A stretch of DNA of 11,871 bases from Oscillospiraceae bacterium (GTDB lineage: Bacteria > Bacillota > Clostridia > Oscillospirales > UBA929), in contig JAISVO010000073.1 of the NCBI GenBank assembly GCA_031271525.1, positions 1 to 11,871 of the forward strand, written 5' to 3'. Below are positions 1-6,504 of this stretch, one piece after another. Under the pieces are notes generated by a model. The model did not search any database. It was not told the origin of the DNA and was given only the letters and a program-made list of their open reading frames with translations. The position numbers and the translations under genes were made by a program. Each line of letters opens with the position of its first letter. The stretch's first letter is position 1.

Positions 1-1266
1 ATCGCGTGCGGCCCGGTGTTTGAGAGTTTCGGGCCCGGCTATACCCGCCGGGGACGCCACGATGTGAGCGAGGATGTCATCGAAAATATACAGACCTGCT
101 TCTTCTGCTCCAAAGACCGGGGGCTGACTTGGAGCCAGCCGCACTATGTGCTGCCGGGAATTCAGGCGCGGGAGCCGGATTTTGTCGATCTGGGGGACGG
201 CAGCATATTGTTTGTCAACTCGGATGTCTATGCCGCCCGATCGGTGCGCCAAGTGGTGCGGAACACCCGCTTCGGCTATGTAAACGAGCCGCTGCGGGCG
301 ATCTTCTACGGCGCGGAGAGCGTCAACGGTTCGCTGGACGGCTATGTCCCCGAGACGGTCGCCCAGATGGAAAACGGGCTGCTGATCGGCGCCCGCCGCC
401 ACGCGCCCTATGCCGTTTCCAACGATATGGGGGAGAACTGGCACCGGATCGACGCCCCCGACTGTGAGTATCAGCCCTCCCTTGAGGTGATGCCGGACGG
501 CGAGGTGGTGACGGTGTGGCACCACGGCGGCGACTCCCCCTTCGGTCAGAGGGATATGCACATCGGCCTGCACCGCTTCTACCTGAAGGAAGACCTGCCG
601 AAACCGATCAAACTCCGGGCGGAGCGGATGCTGTCCCCGGACGGATCGTACTTCGACAACCGGTTCCTCTTTGCGCTGACCAGCGCGGACAAGCCGCTGG
701 CGGGGCAGACGCTGACCGTTCGCTACCAGTGGGCATGGAACGAGGACGGCACCTACAACACAAAACCCCTCTCGGAGTTTGCGAGCGAAATAACCGTCGT
801 CACCGACGGGAACGGGGAAGCCGTGGCGGACCTGACTTTTTTGGAAAAAACGGCGGACATTTTCAAGGGCTACAGCGTGGACTGCGTCTACGCCGGCGGC
901 TGCGCCGAGACGCGGAGCGACTGCCTCTACTGCTATGTGATGAGCCCGAAACGGGGGGTCGGCGATCGGTATCCCTTCTACCTGATGAACGGGGTGCTGG
1001 TGCTGTCGCCCGCCGCCGCGAAGGAGTTCCCCTTCATTAAGAAGGCGTTCCGCGACCTGCCCTGCGAAAACGGCGTCTTCACCGAGGAGGCGTGGCTCCT
1101 CGCCTGCCGGTCAGCCCCCGGCGCGGTCCGCGCGCTGGAGGCGCTTCGGAACGCGCATATCGTCGAGGAAGCGCCGGGGGGATACCGTTGCTGCCGCTCG
1201 ACCCACCAGACGAGCGACTGTATCCGGGAATGCCGGGTTTCCGGCAACCGGGTCGTGCTGACTTGA
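1..1266 (+). CDS. Sialidase/BNR-repeat-like protein, 5'-partial
   Basis: The reading frame is open from the first base, so the true start lies upstream; a GTG at 16 is the first start-like codon but need not be used. Two Asp-boxes of the sialidase beta-propeller are visible: S-K-D-R-G-L-T-W (bases about 109-132) and the weaker S-N-D-M-G-E-N-W (about 418-441), each followed by propeller-blade-like strands. From about base 625 a beta-rich segment with an Ig-like look begins (L-A-G-Q-T-L-T-V, then V-V-T-D-G-N-G-E-A). The last 95 or so residues look like a small helical or winged-helix module. Asp-box propellers include GH33 exo-sialidases but also non-hydrolytic or other glycan-binding proteins. 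The catalytic Arg triad and Tyr/Glu pair cannot be assigned with part of the propeller missing, so sialidase activity is not claimed. Localisation is unknown because the N-terminus is absent; the many cysteines fit a cytoplasmic protein. The next gene follows after 26 bases. Confidence 0.7.
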   Translation: MACGPVFESFGPGYTRRGRHDVSEDVIENIQTCFFCSKDRGLTWSQPHYVLPGIQAREPDFVDLGDGSILFVNSDVYAARSVRQVVRNTRFGYVNEPLRAIFYGAESVNGSLDGYVPETVAQMENGLLIGARRHAPYAVSNDMGENWHRIDAPDCEYQPSLEVMPDGEVVTVWHHGGDSPFGQRDMHIGLHRFYLKEDLPKPIKLRAERMLSPDGSYFDNRFLFALTSADKPLAGQTLTVRYQWAWNEDGTYNTKPLSEFASEITVVTDGNGEAVADLTFLEKTADIFKGYSVDCVYAGGCAETRSDCLYCYVMSPKRGVGDRYPFYLMNGVLVLSPAAAKEFPFIKKAFRDLPCENGVFTEEAWLLACRSAPGAVRALEALRNAHIVEEAPGGYRCCRSTHQTSDCIRECRVSGNRVVLT

Positions 1267-1272
1267 CATTAG

Positions 1273-1277
1273 AGGAG
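1273..1277 (+). promoter_or_regulatory. Ribosome binding site of the AraC regulator
   Basis: AGGAG lies 15 bases before the ATG at 1293 and 12 before the TTG at 1290. The spacing is long for either start. It is the only good Shine-Dalgarno match in the short gap after the sialidase-like gene, so the regulator probably has its own translation signal within a common transcript. Confidence 0.45.
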
Positions 1278-1292
1278 ATTGTGGATTGATTG

Positions 1293-2339
1293 ATGAGCCA
1301 GAAGATCAACACGGTATTCCTTACCTTCGGTTGCCCGGTCTGCCGGGAAATCCAAGGGAAGATCAACTGGGCGTGGCTCGATTGCAAGGTTGTCGGGAGC
1401 GCCGAGACAGGGGAGGAGGGCCTTCGGGTGCTCTCCGAACAGTCCCCGGAGCTAGCGATCTGCTGCGCCGCGCCCGGGGAACGGGAAGCGTTCGAACGGC
1501 GGATGAGCGACGCGCACCCCTTTGTCGTGACCCTTTGGGCGGACGCGAAGGAGTATTCCGACGACCCGGAACGGTATATCGGGAAGCTGATCAACCGGGT
1601 GAAGGGCGCAGTCAGCGATATCGAGGAAGTGCGGCACGGCGGCCTGCGGGACGCCGGGTATGTGTCTAAGCAGACCGAGACGGCGGCGCAGAGCTTAAGC
1701 GAGCTCGCGGAAGCGGGGGACTACGACGGGCTTCGGAGCCTAGTATTCTCCTATATCGACCGGATTACGGCGTGGAGCGGCGGCGACCGCCTGTATATCT
1801 ACATGAAGATCATGGAGCTGATCATGCTGGCGGACTACCGCCCGGGGAAAAACGGCTCCAGCTTCGAGCGGCTGCTCCGGAGCGACTTTTCGCGCAAGCT
1901 CCAGCAGATGCTGCTGCAGGATTCCGCCGGTGGGATCGACCGGTTCTTATACCGCTCGATCTGCGACAGCATCCCGATGTCGGCCCGCAGACGGGAGGAG
2001 GAGCTGAATTTCTCCCTCTTCGAGAAGGCGATCGCCTACATCGCGGAGCATTACCGGAGGAAACTGACGCTGGACGAGGTGGCGCGGCAGGTGTTCATCT
2101 CCCCGAGCTACTTCAGCAACTGCTTCCATCAGCGGATGGGGGTCACCTTCAGCGAGTATCTCTCCCAGATCCGGATCGATAAGGCGAAGGAACTGCTCAA
2201 CGACACAAACCTCAAAATCTACGAGGTCGCCGAAAAGAGCGGCTACGAGGATTTCCGCCACTTCGGAAAGATGTTCAAGAAGTACGTCGGCACAACGCCG
2301 GCGCAATATCGCAGAGCGCATGGGGATAACCAAGGATGA
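1293..2339 (+). CDS. AraC-family regulator with degenerate receiver domain
   Basis: A 348-residue DNA-binding transcription regulator. The C-terminal 100 residues are a clear AraC/XylS double helix-turn-helix: helix one around 258-280 (L-T-L-D-E-V-A-R-Q, S-P-S-Y-F-S), helix two around 308-330 (I-Y-E-V-A-E-K-S-G-Y-E-D), ending in the family's T-P-A-Q-Y-R. Residues 1-110 align with YesN-type receivers (V-V-G-S-A-E-T-G-E-E-G-L matches the usual V-V-G-E-A-x-N-G-E-E-A-L). However, the acidic pair is replaced by F12-G13 and the phosphoacceptor Asp by C58. It is therefore probably not controlled by phosphorylation, and no histidine kinase is next to it. Cysteines 14, 17, 31, 57 and 58 cluster in this domain. 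The middle (about 130-235) is a helical linker. ATG 1293 is preferred; TTG 1290 immediately before it is possible. The stop overlaps the transporter start by four bases. It likely activates this cluster in response to an inducer. Confidence 0.88.
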   Translation: MSQKINTVFLTFGCPVCREIQGKINWAWLDCKVVGSAETGEEGLRVLSEQSPELAICCAAPGEREAFERRMSDAHPFVVTLWADAKEYSDDPERYIGKLINRVKGAVSDIEEVRHGGLRDAGYVSKQTETAAQSLSELAEAGDYDGLRSLVFSYIDRITAWSGGDRLYIYMKIMELIMLADYRPGKNGSSFERLLRSDFSRKLQQMLLQDSAGGIDRFLYRSICDSIPMSARRREEELNFSLFEKAIAYIAEHYRRKLTLDEVARQVFISPSYFSNCFHQRMGVTFSEYLSQIRIDKAKELLNDTNLKIYEVAEKSGYEDFRHFGKMFKKYVGTTPAQYRRAHGDNQG

Positions 2340-3622
2340 TCAAACAGTTTATAAGGCAGATTGCCTCGCGGGCGCGGGGCGGCCGGGACGCGCAGGACCG
2401 GAACTCGATGCGCTATTATATCACCGACGCGGTCCACGCGGTCGCCGTGCTGTTCTGTACCGGGACAGTCCTCCAAACCTTCTTGAAGACATCCGGCGTC
2501 TCGGACGCGCAGATCGGGGCGTTGGCTTCCGCCGCCAACCTGACCCAAGCGGCGGTCTTCATCGTCTTCGGAGGGATGATCGACCGGGTCAGCCGGATCC
2601 GCAGAGCGACCACCGCGTTCTCGGCGGCGCAGGTGCTCCTGCCGCTGGTCCTCCTCTCCTTCCTGCTGACCGGCCATACGGCGGCCTCTCTGCTCTTTTC
2701 GGCGGTACTGCTGGCGACGGTTTTCCAGAATATCCTCGGGGGGCTTAAGGTTCTGCTTTCCTACCGGTTTCTGTATCAGGTGATCGACCAGAACCGCTAC
2801 GGGCGGCTGTTCGGCATCGACGGGATCATCACCGGGGTCACATGCGCCGCGGCCGGCATCCTTCTGACGGTCATCACCGCGCGGGCGTCCGTGGCGGGGT
2901 ATAGGCAAAGCATGCTGCCGGTGGTTGGAACCGCCGCGGTGTGCTACCTCCTGACGGCGTTTGTCAACAGCCGGTATGAGGTCATTTTCCCCGACCGGGC
3001 CGTTGTTCCGAAACGGGGCGGTCTTAGCCAGATGAGGGAGCTGCTGAAAAGCCCGAGTTTCCGGAAGCTCGTCTCGGCGTTCGCGACCCGGGGGCTGTCC
3101 AGCGGCGCGATCGGGTTTATGGCGGTCTACGGGATGAGCCACGCGGGGCTGACCGAGACGGAGACGCCGCTGATGGTCATCGCCGCGATGGGCGCCGCGA
3201 TCCTCGGAAGCTGGCTCTATAAGGTCCTCCGGCAGCATTTTTCGGACGAGCTGCTCACCTTCTGGGGGAACGCCGGGAGCGCCGTGGGATTCGTCTTCAT
3301 GCTCCTGATCGGCGGAAAGGCCTTTTTCATCGGGTTCTATTTCCTTGCCTACCTCGGGCTTCAGGTGGTCAACTGCGCCGTTCCGGTGCTGGTTTATGAC
3401 ATCGTCCCCCCCGAGCTGATGGGGGCGTACACCGCCGGGCGCTCGATGGTCTGTATGGCGGGGATGAGCGTTACCACCGCCGTATTGGGCATCCTCAGCG
3501 GGCGGGTTGCGCCGCAGATTTTGATGACCGCCGTCGCCTGCCTGTTTATCGTCTCGGGCGTATTCTTCCTGCGGCGGACCGAGCCGCTGCGAAAAATCTT
3601 GAAAGGGGAGTTATCCGGATGA
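2336..3622 (+). CDS. MFS transporter
   Basis: A 428-residue membrane protein with about 12 hydrophobic segments, the usual length and count for the major facilitator superfamily. Approximate segments are 27-50, 58-80, 91-112, 116-141, 160-182, 192-211, 245-267, 278-296, 307-326, 329-352, 366-388 and 393-412. A motif-A-like cytoplasmic loop between segments 2 and 3 (G-G-M-I-D-R-V-S-R-I-R-R, residues 79-90) and a central polar loop (212-240) support the fold. The start overlaps the regulator stop as ATGA, with GGGGA about 9 bases upstream. By position it is probably the importer of the compound degraded by the downstream enzymes, although export cannot be excluded. No ABC or PTS transporter is present in the window, so this is the only visible uptake candidate. 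The substrate cannot be read from the sequence. Confidence 0.88.
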   Translation: MIKQFIRQIASRARGGRDAQDRNSMRYYITDAVHAVAVLFCTGTVLQTFLKTSGVSDAQIGALASAANLTQAAVFIVFGGMIDRVSRIRRATTAFSAAQVLLPLVLLSFLLTGHTAASLLFSAVLLATVFQNILGGLKVLLSYRFLYQVIDQNRYGRLFGIDGIITGVTCAAAGILLTVITARASVAGYRQSMLPVVGTAAVCYLLTAFVNSRYEVIFPDRAVVPKRGGLSQMRELLKSPSFRKLVSAFATRGLSSGAIGFMAVYGMSHAGLTETETPLMVIAAMGAAILGSWLYKVLRQHFSDELLTFWGNAGSAVGFVFMLLIGGKAFFIGFYFLAYLGLQVVNCAVPVLVYDIVPPELMGAYTAGRSMVCMAGMSVTTAVLGILSGRVAPQILMTAVACLFIVSGVFFLRRTEPLRKILKGELSG

Positions 3623-4446
3623 AACTGATGGTCCGCACCGACATGGAGGGAGCCAGCGGGATCGTGAGCTATTGCCAAGCCGAGGTGGGCGCGGCCGAGT
3701 ATGCCGAGGGCCGGCGGTTTTTCCTCAGCGACCTCCGCGCCCTGCTGCGGGGCCTTAACGCGGGCTCCGGCACCGAGGTCGTAATTTACGACGAGCACTT
3801 CTATGGGCGGAACATCCCGCCGGATGAGGTCCCGCGCGGGGTGAACGTGTACTGCGGGAAACCGCCGTATACCGCCGGATGGGCGGGGGGGCTGGACAGC
3901 GGCTTTGACGGGCTGGTCCTGCTGGGGTTTCACTCCAAGGCGGGGACCCCGGGCGCGCTTCTGCCCCACAGCTACGAGCTAACCAACCGGGACATTCGGG
4001 TGGACGGACTGTCGGTCGGCGAGATCGGGCTGGAGGCGATGATCGCCGGGGAGCTTGGGGTGCCGGCCCTGCTGATGGTTGGCGACGACGCGGGGTGCCG
4101 GGAGGCGAAGGCGCTGATGCCGGGTATCCCCTGCGTCGAGACGAAGAAGGGTTTCTGCGAAACGGGGGGATGCATCCGCCCGCTGCAGGACACCGCTGCG
4201 GAGATCACCGAAGCCGCCCGCAAGCTTCTGGCGGGGACATCGCCGGTGGTTAAACCCCTTGTACCCGGTAAAAACCCCACGCTGGAGATCGACCTCGCCG
4301 AGGGCAGCTTTTGCGATATGACAGCGAAGCTGTACCCGGGGAGTTACAAGGACGGGACGGTCACTCTCAAAGCGCCCACATTGTGCGGCGCGTGGGGCGA
4401 ATTCTGGCGGATGAAGCTTGCGGCGCAGGCTGCCCTTCAGGGTTAG
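3619..4446 (+). CDS. M55-family D-aminopeptidase (DppA-like)
   Basis: A 275-residue protein matching the zinc-dependent D-aminopeptidase family of Bacillus subtilis DppA in length and motifs. The N-terminal D-M-E-G signature puts Asp8 and Glu10 at the metal-ligand positions of that family. His60 (D-E-H-F-Y-G-R-N), His105 (L-L-G-F-H-S) and Glu135 (S-V-G-E-I-G-L-E) are the other conserved ligands, followed by the M-V-G-D-D block. All expected metal ligands are present, so the enzyme looks active. DppA enzymes are cytoplasmic and release N-terminal D-amino acids, especially D-Ala, from short peptides and amides. The start codon overlaps the transporter stop (ATGA), with AAAGGGGAG 8 bases upstream. 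Its neighbours here are sugar enzymes rather than a dipeptide ABC transporter, the classic partner, so its substrate may be a D-aminoacyl or amide-linked group on a sugar. That last point is inference. Confidence 0.9.
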   Translation: MKLMVRTDMEGASGIVSYCQAEVGAAEYAEGRRFFLSDLRALLRGLNAGSGTEVVIYDEHFYGRNIPPDEVPRGVNVYCGKPPYTAGWAGGLDSGFDGLVLLGFHSKAGTPGALLPHSYELTNRDIRVDGLSVGEIGLEAMIAGELGVPALLMVGDDAGCREAKALMPGIPCVETKKGFCETGGCIRPLQDTAAEITEAARKLLAGTSPVVKPLVPGKNPTLEIDLAEGSFCDMTAKLYPGSYKDGTVTLKAPTLCGAWGEFWRMKLAAQAALQG

Positions 4447-4450
4447 CGCG

Positions 4451-5329
4451 ATGGACTATACGCTGGGGTTTGTCCACCACATGCTCTATCCGGGCTACGC
4501 CGCCGATCAGGCGTACCACGCCGGCACCGTGCTGGCCCTTTCGGGGCGGGACGACATCGGCTGCTTTGACTGCTGCCTGCCGGTTGACCCGGTTCAACGC
4601 AAACGGGCCGCTCTGGGTCTGCGGGGCTGCGGCAAGCAGATCACTTACGTGAACCACCTCTTTCCGGCGGGGAAGCTCTCCCTCGGCTCGGCTGACTTCG
4701 CGATTCAGCATATTGTCAAAGAGTTTTTGAAGAGGGAAGTGGACGCGGCGGCGGAGATCGGTGCGGACAGCTTTCTCTTTGTGTCCGGCGCGGACGTGCC
4801 GGACGGCCGGGGCGACGCCGTGAAGCGGTTCGGGGAAGTCGCCGTCTGGCTCTGCGGATTGCTGGCCGAACACGGGTTAACCGGGCTTCTGGAGCCACTG
4901 GATACCGGGCTGGACAAGCGCTTTCTGCTTGGCTCCACCGACGATTGCGTCCGATTTATCGAAGGACTGGGTGTTCAAAACCTCAAGCTGGAGGTGGATA
5001 TGGGGCATATCCCCTGTCTGTTTGAGACGTTCGAGGACTCTTACCGGCGCGCCGCGAAACTGCTTGGGCGGGTGCATCTGTCAAACTGCGTGCTGAAGGA
5101 TCCGGGCGACCCCTTCTTCGGCGACCGTCACCCCTCCTTCTTCCACCCAAGCGGGCATCTGGGGCTGGGCGACCTCGTGCGCGTCCTGCGGGCGCTCCGG
5201 GAGGTTGGGTTCATCGGCGGGGAAAACGGGCATATGGTCTTTGAGGTGAACCCCTTGGCCGGCGAGGACGCCGAAGAAACCGTCCGGGCACATCTGGGGT
5301 TATTCAACGAGGCGCTGTCCAAAATTTAA
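4451..5329 (+). CDS. Xylose-isomerase-like TIM-barrel protein (sugar isomerase/epimerase)
   Basis: A 292-residue protein of the AP-endonuclease-2/xylose-isomerase-like TIM-barrel superfamily, which includes inosose dehydratase IolE, tagatose epimerases and hydroxypyruvate isomerase. Visible metal-ligand candidates in barrel order are Glu148 (L-L-E-P-L-D), Asp183 and His186 (E-V-D-M-G-H), His209 (V-H-L-S-N-C) and Glu265 (F-E-V-N-P). The loop H-P-S-F-F-H-P-S-G-H-L-G-L-G-D near 227-241 corresponds to the family's usual P-G-x-G-x-x-D region. The ATG at 4451 is chosen because it sits four bases after the M55 stop, with AGGG at a normal distance. An earlier in-frame ATG at 4418 would run 29 bases into the M55 gene and encodes a basic, unrelated leader. 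Which sugar, cyclitol or keto-sugar it acts on is unknown; pairing with the next Gfo/Idh gene is a common arrangement for oxidised-sugar processing. Confidence 0.82.
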   Translation: MDYTLGFVHHMLYPGYAADQAYHAGTVLALSGRDDIGCFDCCLPVDPVQRKRAALGLRGCGKQITYVNHLFPAGKLSLGSADFAIQHIVKEFLKREVDAAAEIGADSFLFVSGADVPDGRGDAVKRFGEVAVWLCGLLAEHGLTGLLEPLDTGLDKRFLLGSTDDCVRFIEGLGVQNLKLEVDMGHIPCLFETFEDSYRRAAKLLGRVHLSNCVLKDPGDPFFGDRHPSFFHPSGHLGLGDLVRVLRALREVGFIGGENGHMVFEVNPLAGEDAEETVRAHLGLFNEALSKI

Positions 5330-5332
5330 TGC

Positions 5333-5339
5333 AAGGAGG
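5333..5339 (+). promoter_or_regulatory. Strong ribosome binding site fixing the start of the first Gfo/Idh gene
   Basis: AAGGAGG, a near-perfect Shine-Dalgarno sequence, ends 9 bases before ATG 5349. It favours that ATG over the in-frame TTG at 5340, which would directly abut the site. Confidence 0.75.
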
Positions 5340-5348
5340 TTGTCGGCA

Positions 5349-6476
5349 ATGAAATTGCTGATCGTGGGAATGGGGCTTCGGGCTTCGGTGATGCTCAAAG
5401 AGATGCGGAAGCTGGAGCCGGATTTGGAGGTTTGCGCCGTCTGCGACCCCGACCCGGCCGCGAGGGACCGGCTCGCGGAGGCGTATACCGGGGAGGCGCG
5501 CTTCTTCGGGAACCTGACCGACGCGCTGGACTGGCAAACCTACGACGGGGCGATGCTCGCGACCCGGTGCAATCTGCATACCGAGCTTGCGTCCCTCATC
5601 ATGGAACGGAACCTGCCCCTCTTCTTTGAAAAACCGGTGGGGATCAGTGAAAGCCAAATCGCGGCGCTGGAGAACGCCGCGAAGAGCTATACCTCTCAGG
5701 CGGTCTGCTCGTTCCCGTTGCGGGTCAGCCCGCTCTGTACCTTGGCGAGGGAGATTGTCCTCTCGGGGGCTCTCGGCGAGGTGGAGCAGGCGCAGGCGGT
5801 CAACAATGTGCCCTACGGCGGGGTGTACTACCACAACTGGTACCGGGACGACTCGGTCACCGGGGGGCTGTGGCTCCAGAAGGCGACCCACGATTTCGAC
5901 TACGCGATCTTCCTTCTGGGACGTCAACCCGCCGAAATCTGCGCGATGGACGCGAAGCGGGTTTTTTCCGGCTCCAAACCGGCGGGGCTGCTTTGTAAGG
6001 ACTGTGAAGAGTACCGGACCTGCCCGGAAAGCCCGTATGTATTAAAAAACATACGGTACGAGGAGGTGACCGGAGAGTATTGCTGCTTTGGCGAAGATGT
6101 CGGGAACCAAGACTCGGGGTCGGCGCTGCTGCGCTTTGACACCGGGATGCACATGGCGTACAGCCAGAATTTTTACGCCCGGAAAGCGGCGGCGAAGCGG
6201 GGGATCCGGTTGCTCGGGACCCGGGGGACGCTGGAGTTCGACTGGTACGCCGGTGAGCTGGCTGTCTACTCCCACGAAATGCCCAAGGTTGAGCGGCACA
6301 GCTTCGACGCAAAGAAGATGGGCCACTTTGGGGGCGACCGGGCGCTGGCGGGCAACTTCCTTGACGTGGTCCGGGGCGGGGAGTCGGCGGCGCCGCTCGG
6401 CGCCGGAATCCTCAGCGCGAAGGTTTGTCTGGCGGCCGAGAAATCCAGCCGGGAGAACCGGTTTGTAGCGGTCTGA
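5349..6476 (+). CDS. Gfo/Idh/MocA oxidoreductase with Cys-rich insert
   Basis: A 375-residue NAD(P)-dependent sugar or cyclitol oxidoreductase. The N-terminal Rossmann fold begins I-V-G-M-G-L-R-A (residues 5-12), a G-x-G-x-x-A nucleotide loop. The family's E-K-P signature is at 94-96, and K-A-T-H-D-F-D at 178-184 carries the lysine and histidine of the active-site helix. The C-terminal half is the usual alpha/beta substrate domain. An insert at about 206-250 contains C216-x2-C219-x5-C225 and C245-C246. Similar Cys clusters occur in some Gfo/Idh/MocA proteins and may bind a metal, but I see no further proof. Family members oxidise or reduce sugar hydroxyls (myo-inositol dehydrogenase, glucose-fructose oxidoreductase) or act as NAD-dependent glycosidases (GH109), so the exact reaction is open. 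The gene is 19 bases after the TIM-barrel gene and is probably its functional partner. Confidence 0.87.
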   Translation: MKLLIVGMGLRASVMLKEMRKLEPDLEVCAVCDPDPAARDRLAEAYTGEARFFGNLTDALDWQTYDGAMLATRCNLHTELASLIMERNLPLFFEKPVGISESQIAALENAAKSYTSQAVCSFPLRVSPLCTLAREIVLSGALGEVEQAQAVNNVPYGGVYYHNWYRDDSVTGGLWLQKATHDFDYAIFLLGRQPAEICAMDAKRVFSGSKPAGLLCKDCEEYRTCPESPYVLKNIRYEEVTGEYCCFGEDVGNQDSGSALLRFDTGMHMAYSQNFYARKAAAKRGIRLLGTRGTLEFDWYAGELAVYSHEMPKVERHSFDAKKMGHFGGDRALAGNFLDVVRGGESAAPLGAGILSAKVCLAAEKSSRENRFVAV

Positions 6477-6488
6477 AAAATTGAAGGG

Positions 6489-6493
6489 AAAGG
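6489..6493 (+). promoter_or_regulatory. Probable ribosome binding site of the GH4 gene
   Basis: AAAGG lies 11 bases before GTG 6505. The in-frame TTG at 6481 would start before this site, and ATG 6520 has only a weak GAG nearby, so this site favours GTG 6505. Confidence 0.4.
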
Positions 6494-6504
6494 CGGCGCG
6501 CACC

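Noticed and set aside
2243..3238. Long open frame of 331 codons on the minus strand opposite the regulator and transporter
   Set aside because: It mirrors the coding bias of the MFS gene, is extremely rich in Arg, Asp and Pro, and shows no family motif. The opposite strand has an unmistakable AraC/MFS pair.
4418..4450. Upstream ATG extending the TIM-barrel protein by 11 residues
   Set aside because: The extension overlaps the M55 gene, is a basic sequence unlike the family N-terminus, and ATG 4451 has a better ribosome site and spacing.
6033..6056. Perfect 8-base inverted repeat CCGTATGT/ACATACGG with an AT-rich 8-base loop inside the first Gfo/Idh gene
   Set aside because: It lies within conserved coding sequence, has no U-tract, and one or two such repeats are expected by chance in about 12 kb.
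4451..6476. C-glycoside deglycosidation system (DgpA/B/C type), suggested by the TIM-barrel plus Gfo/Idh pair
   Set aside because: The pair alone is too common. I see no small DgpB-like partner gene, so a C-glycoside system is not supported, though related oxidise-then-eliminate chemistry remains possible.
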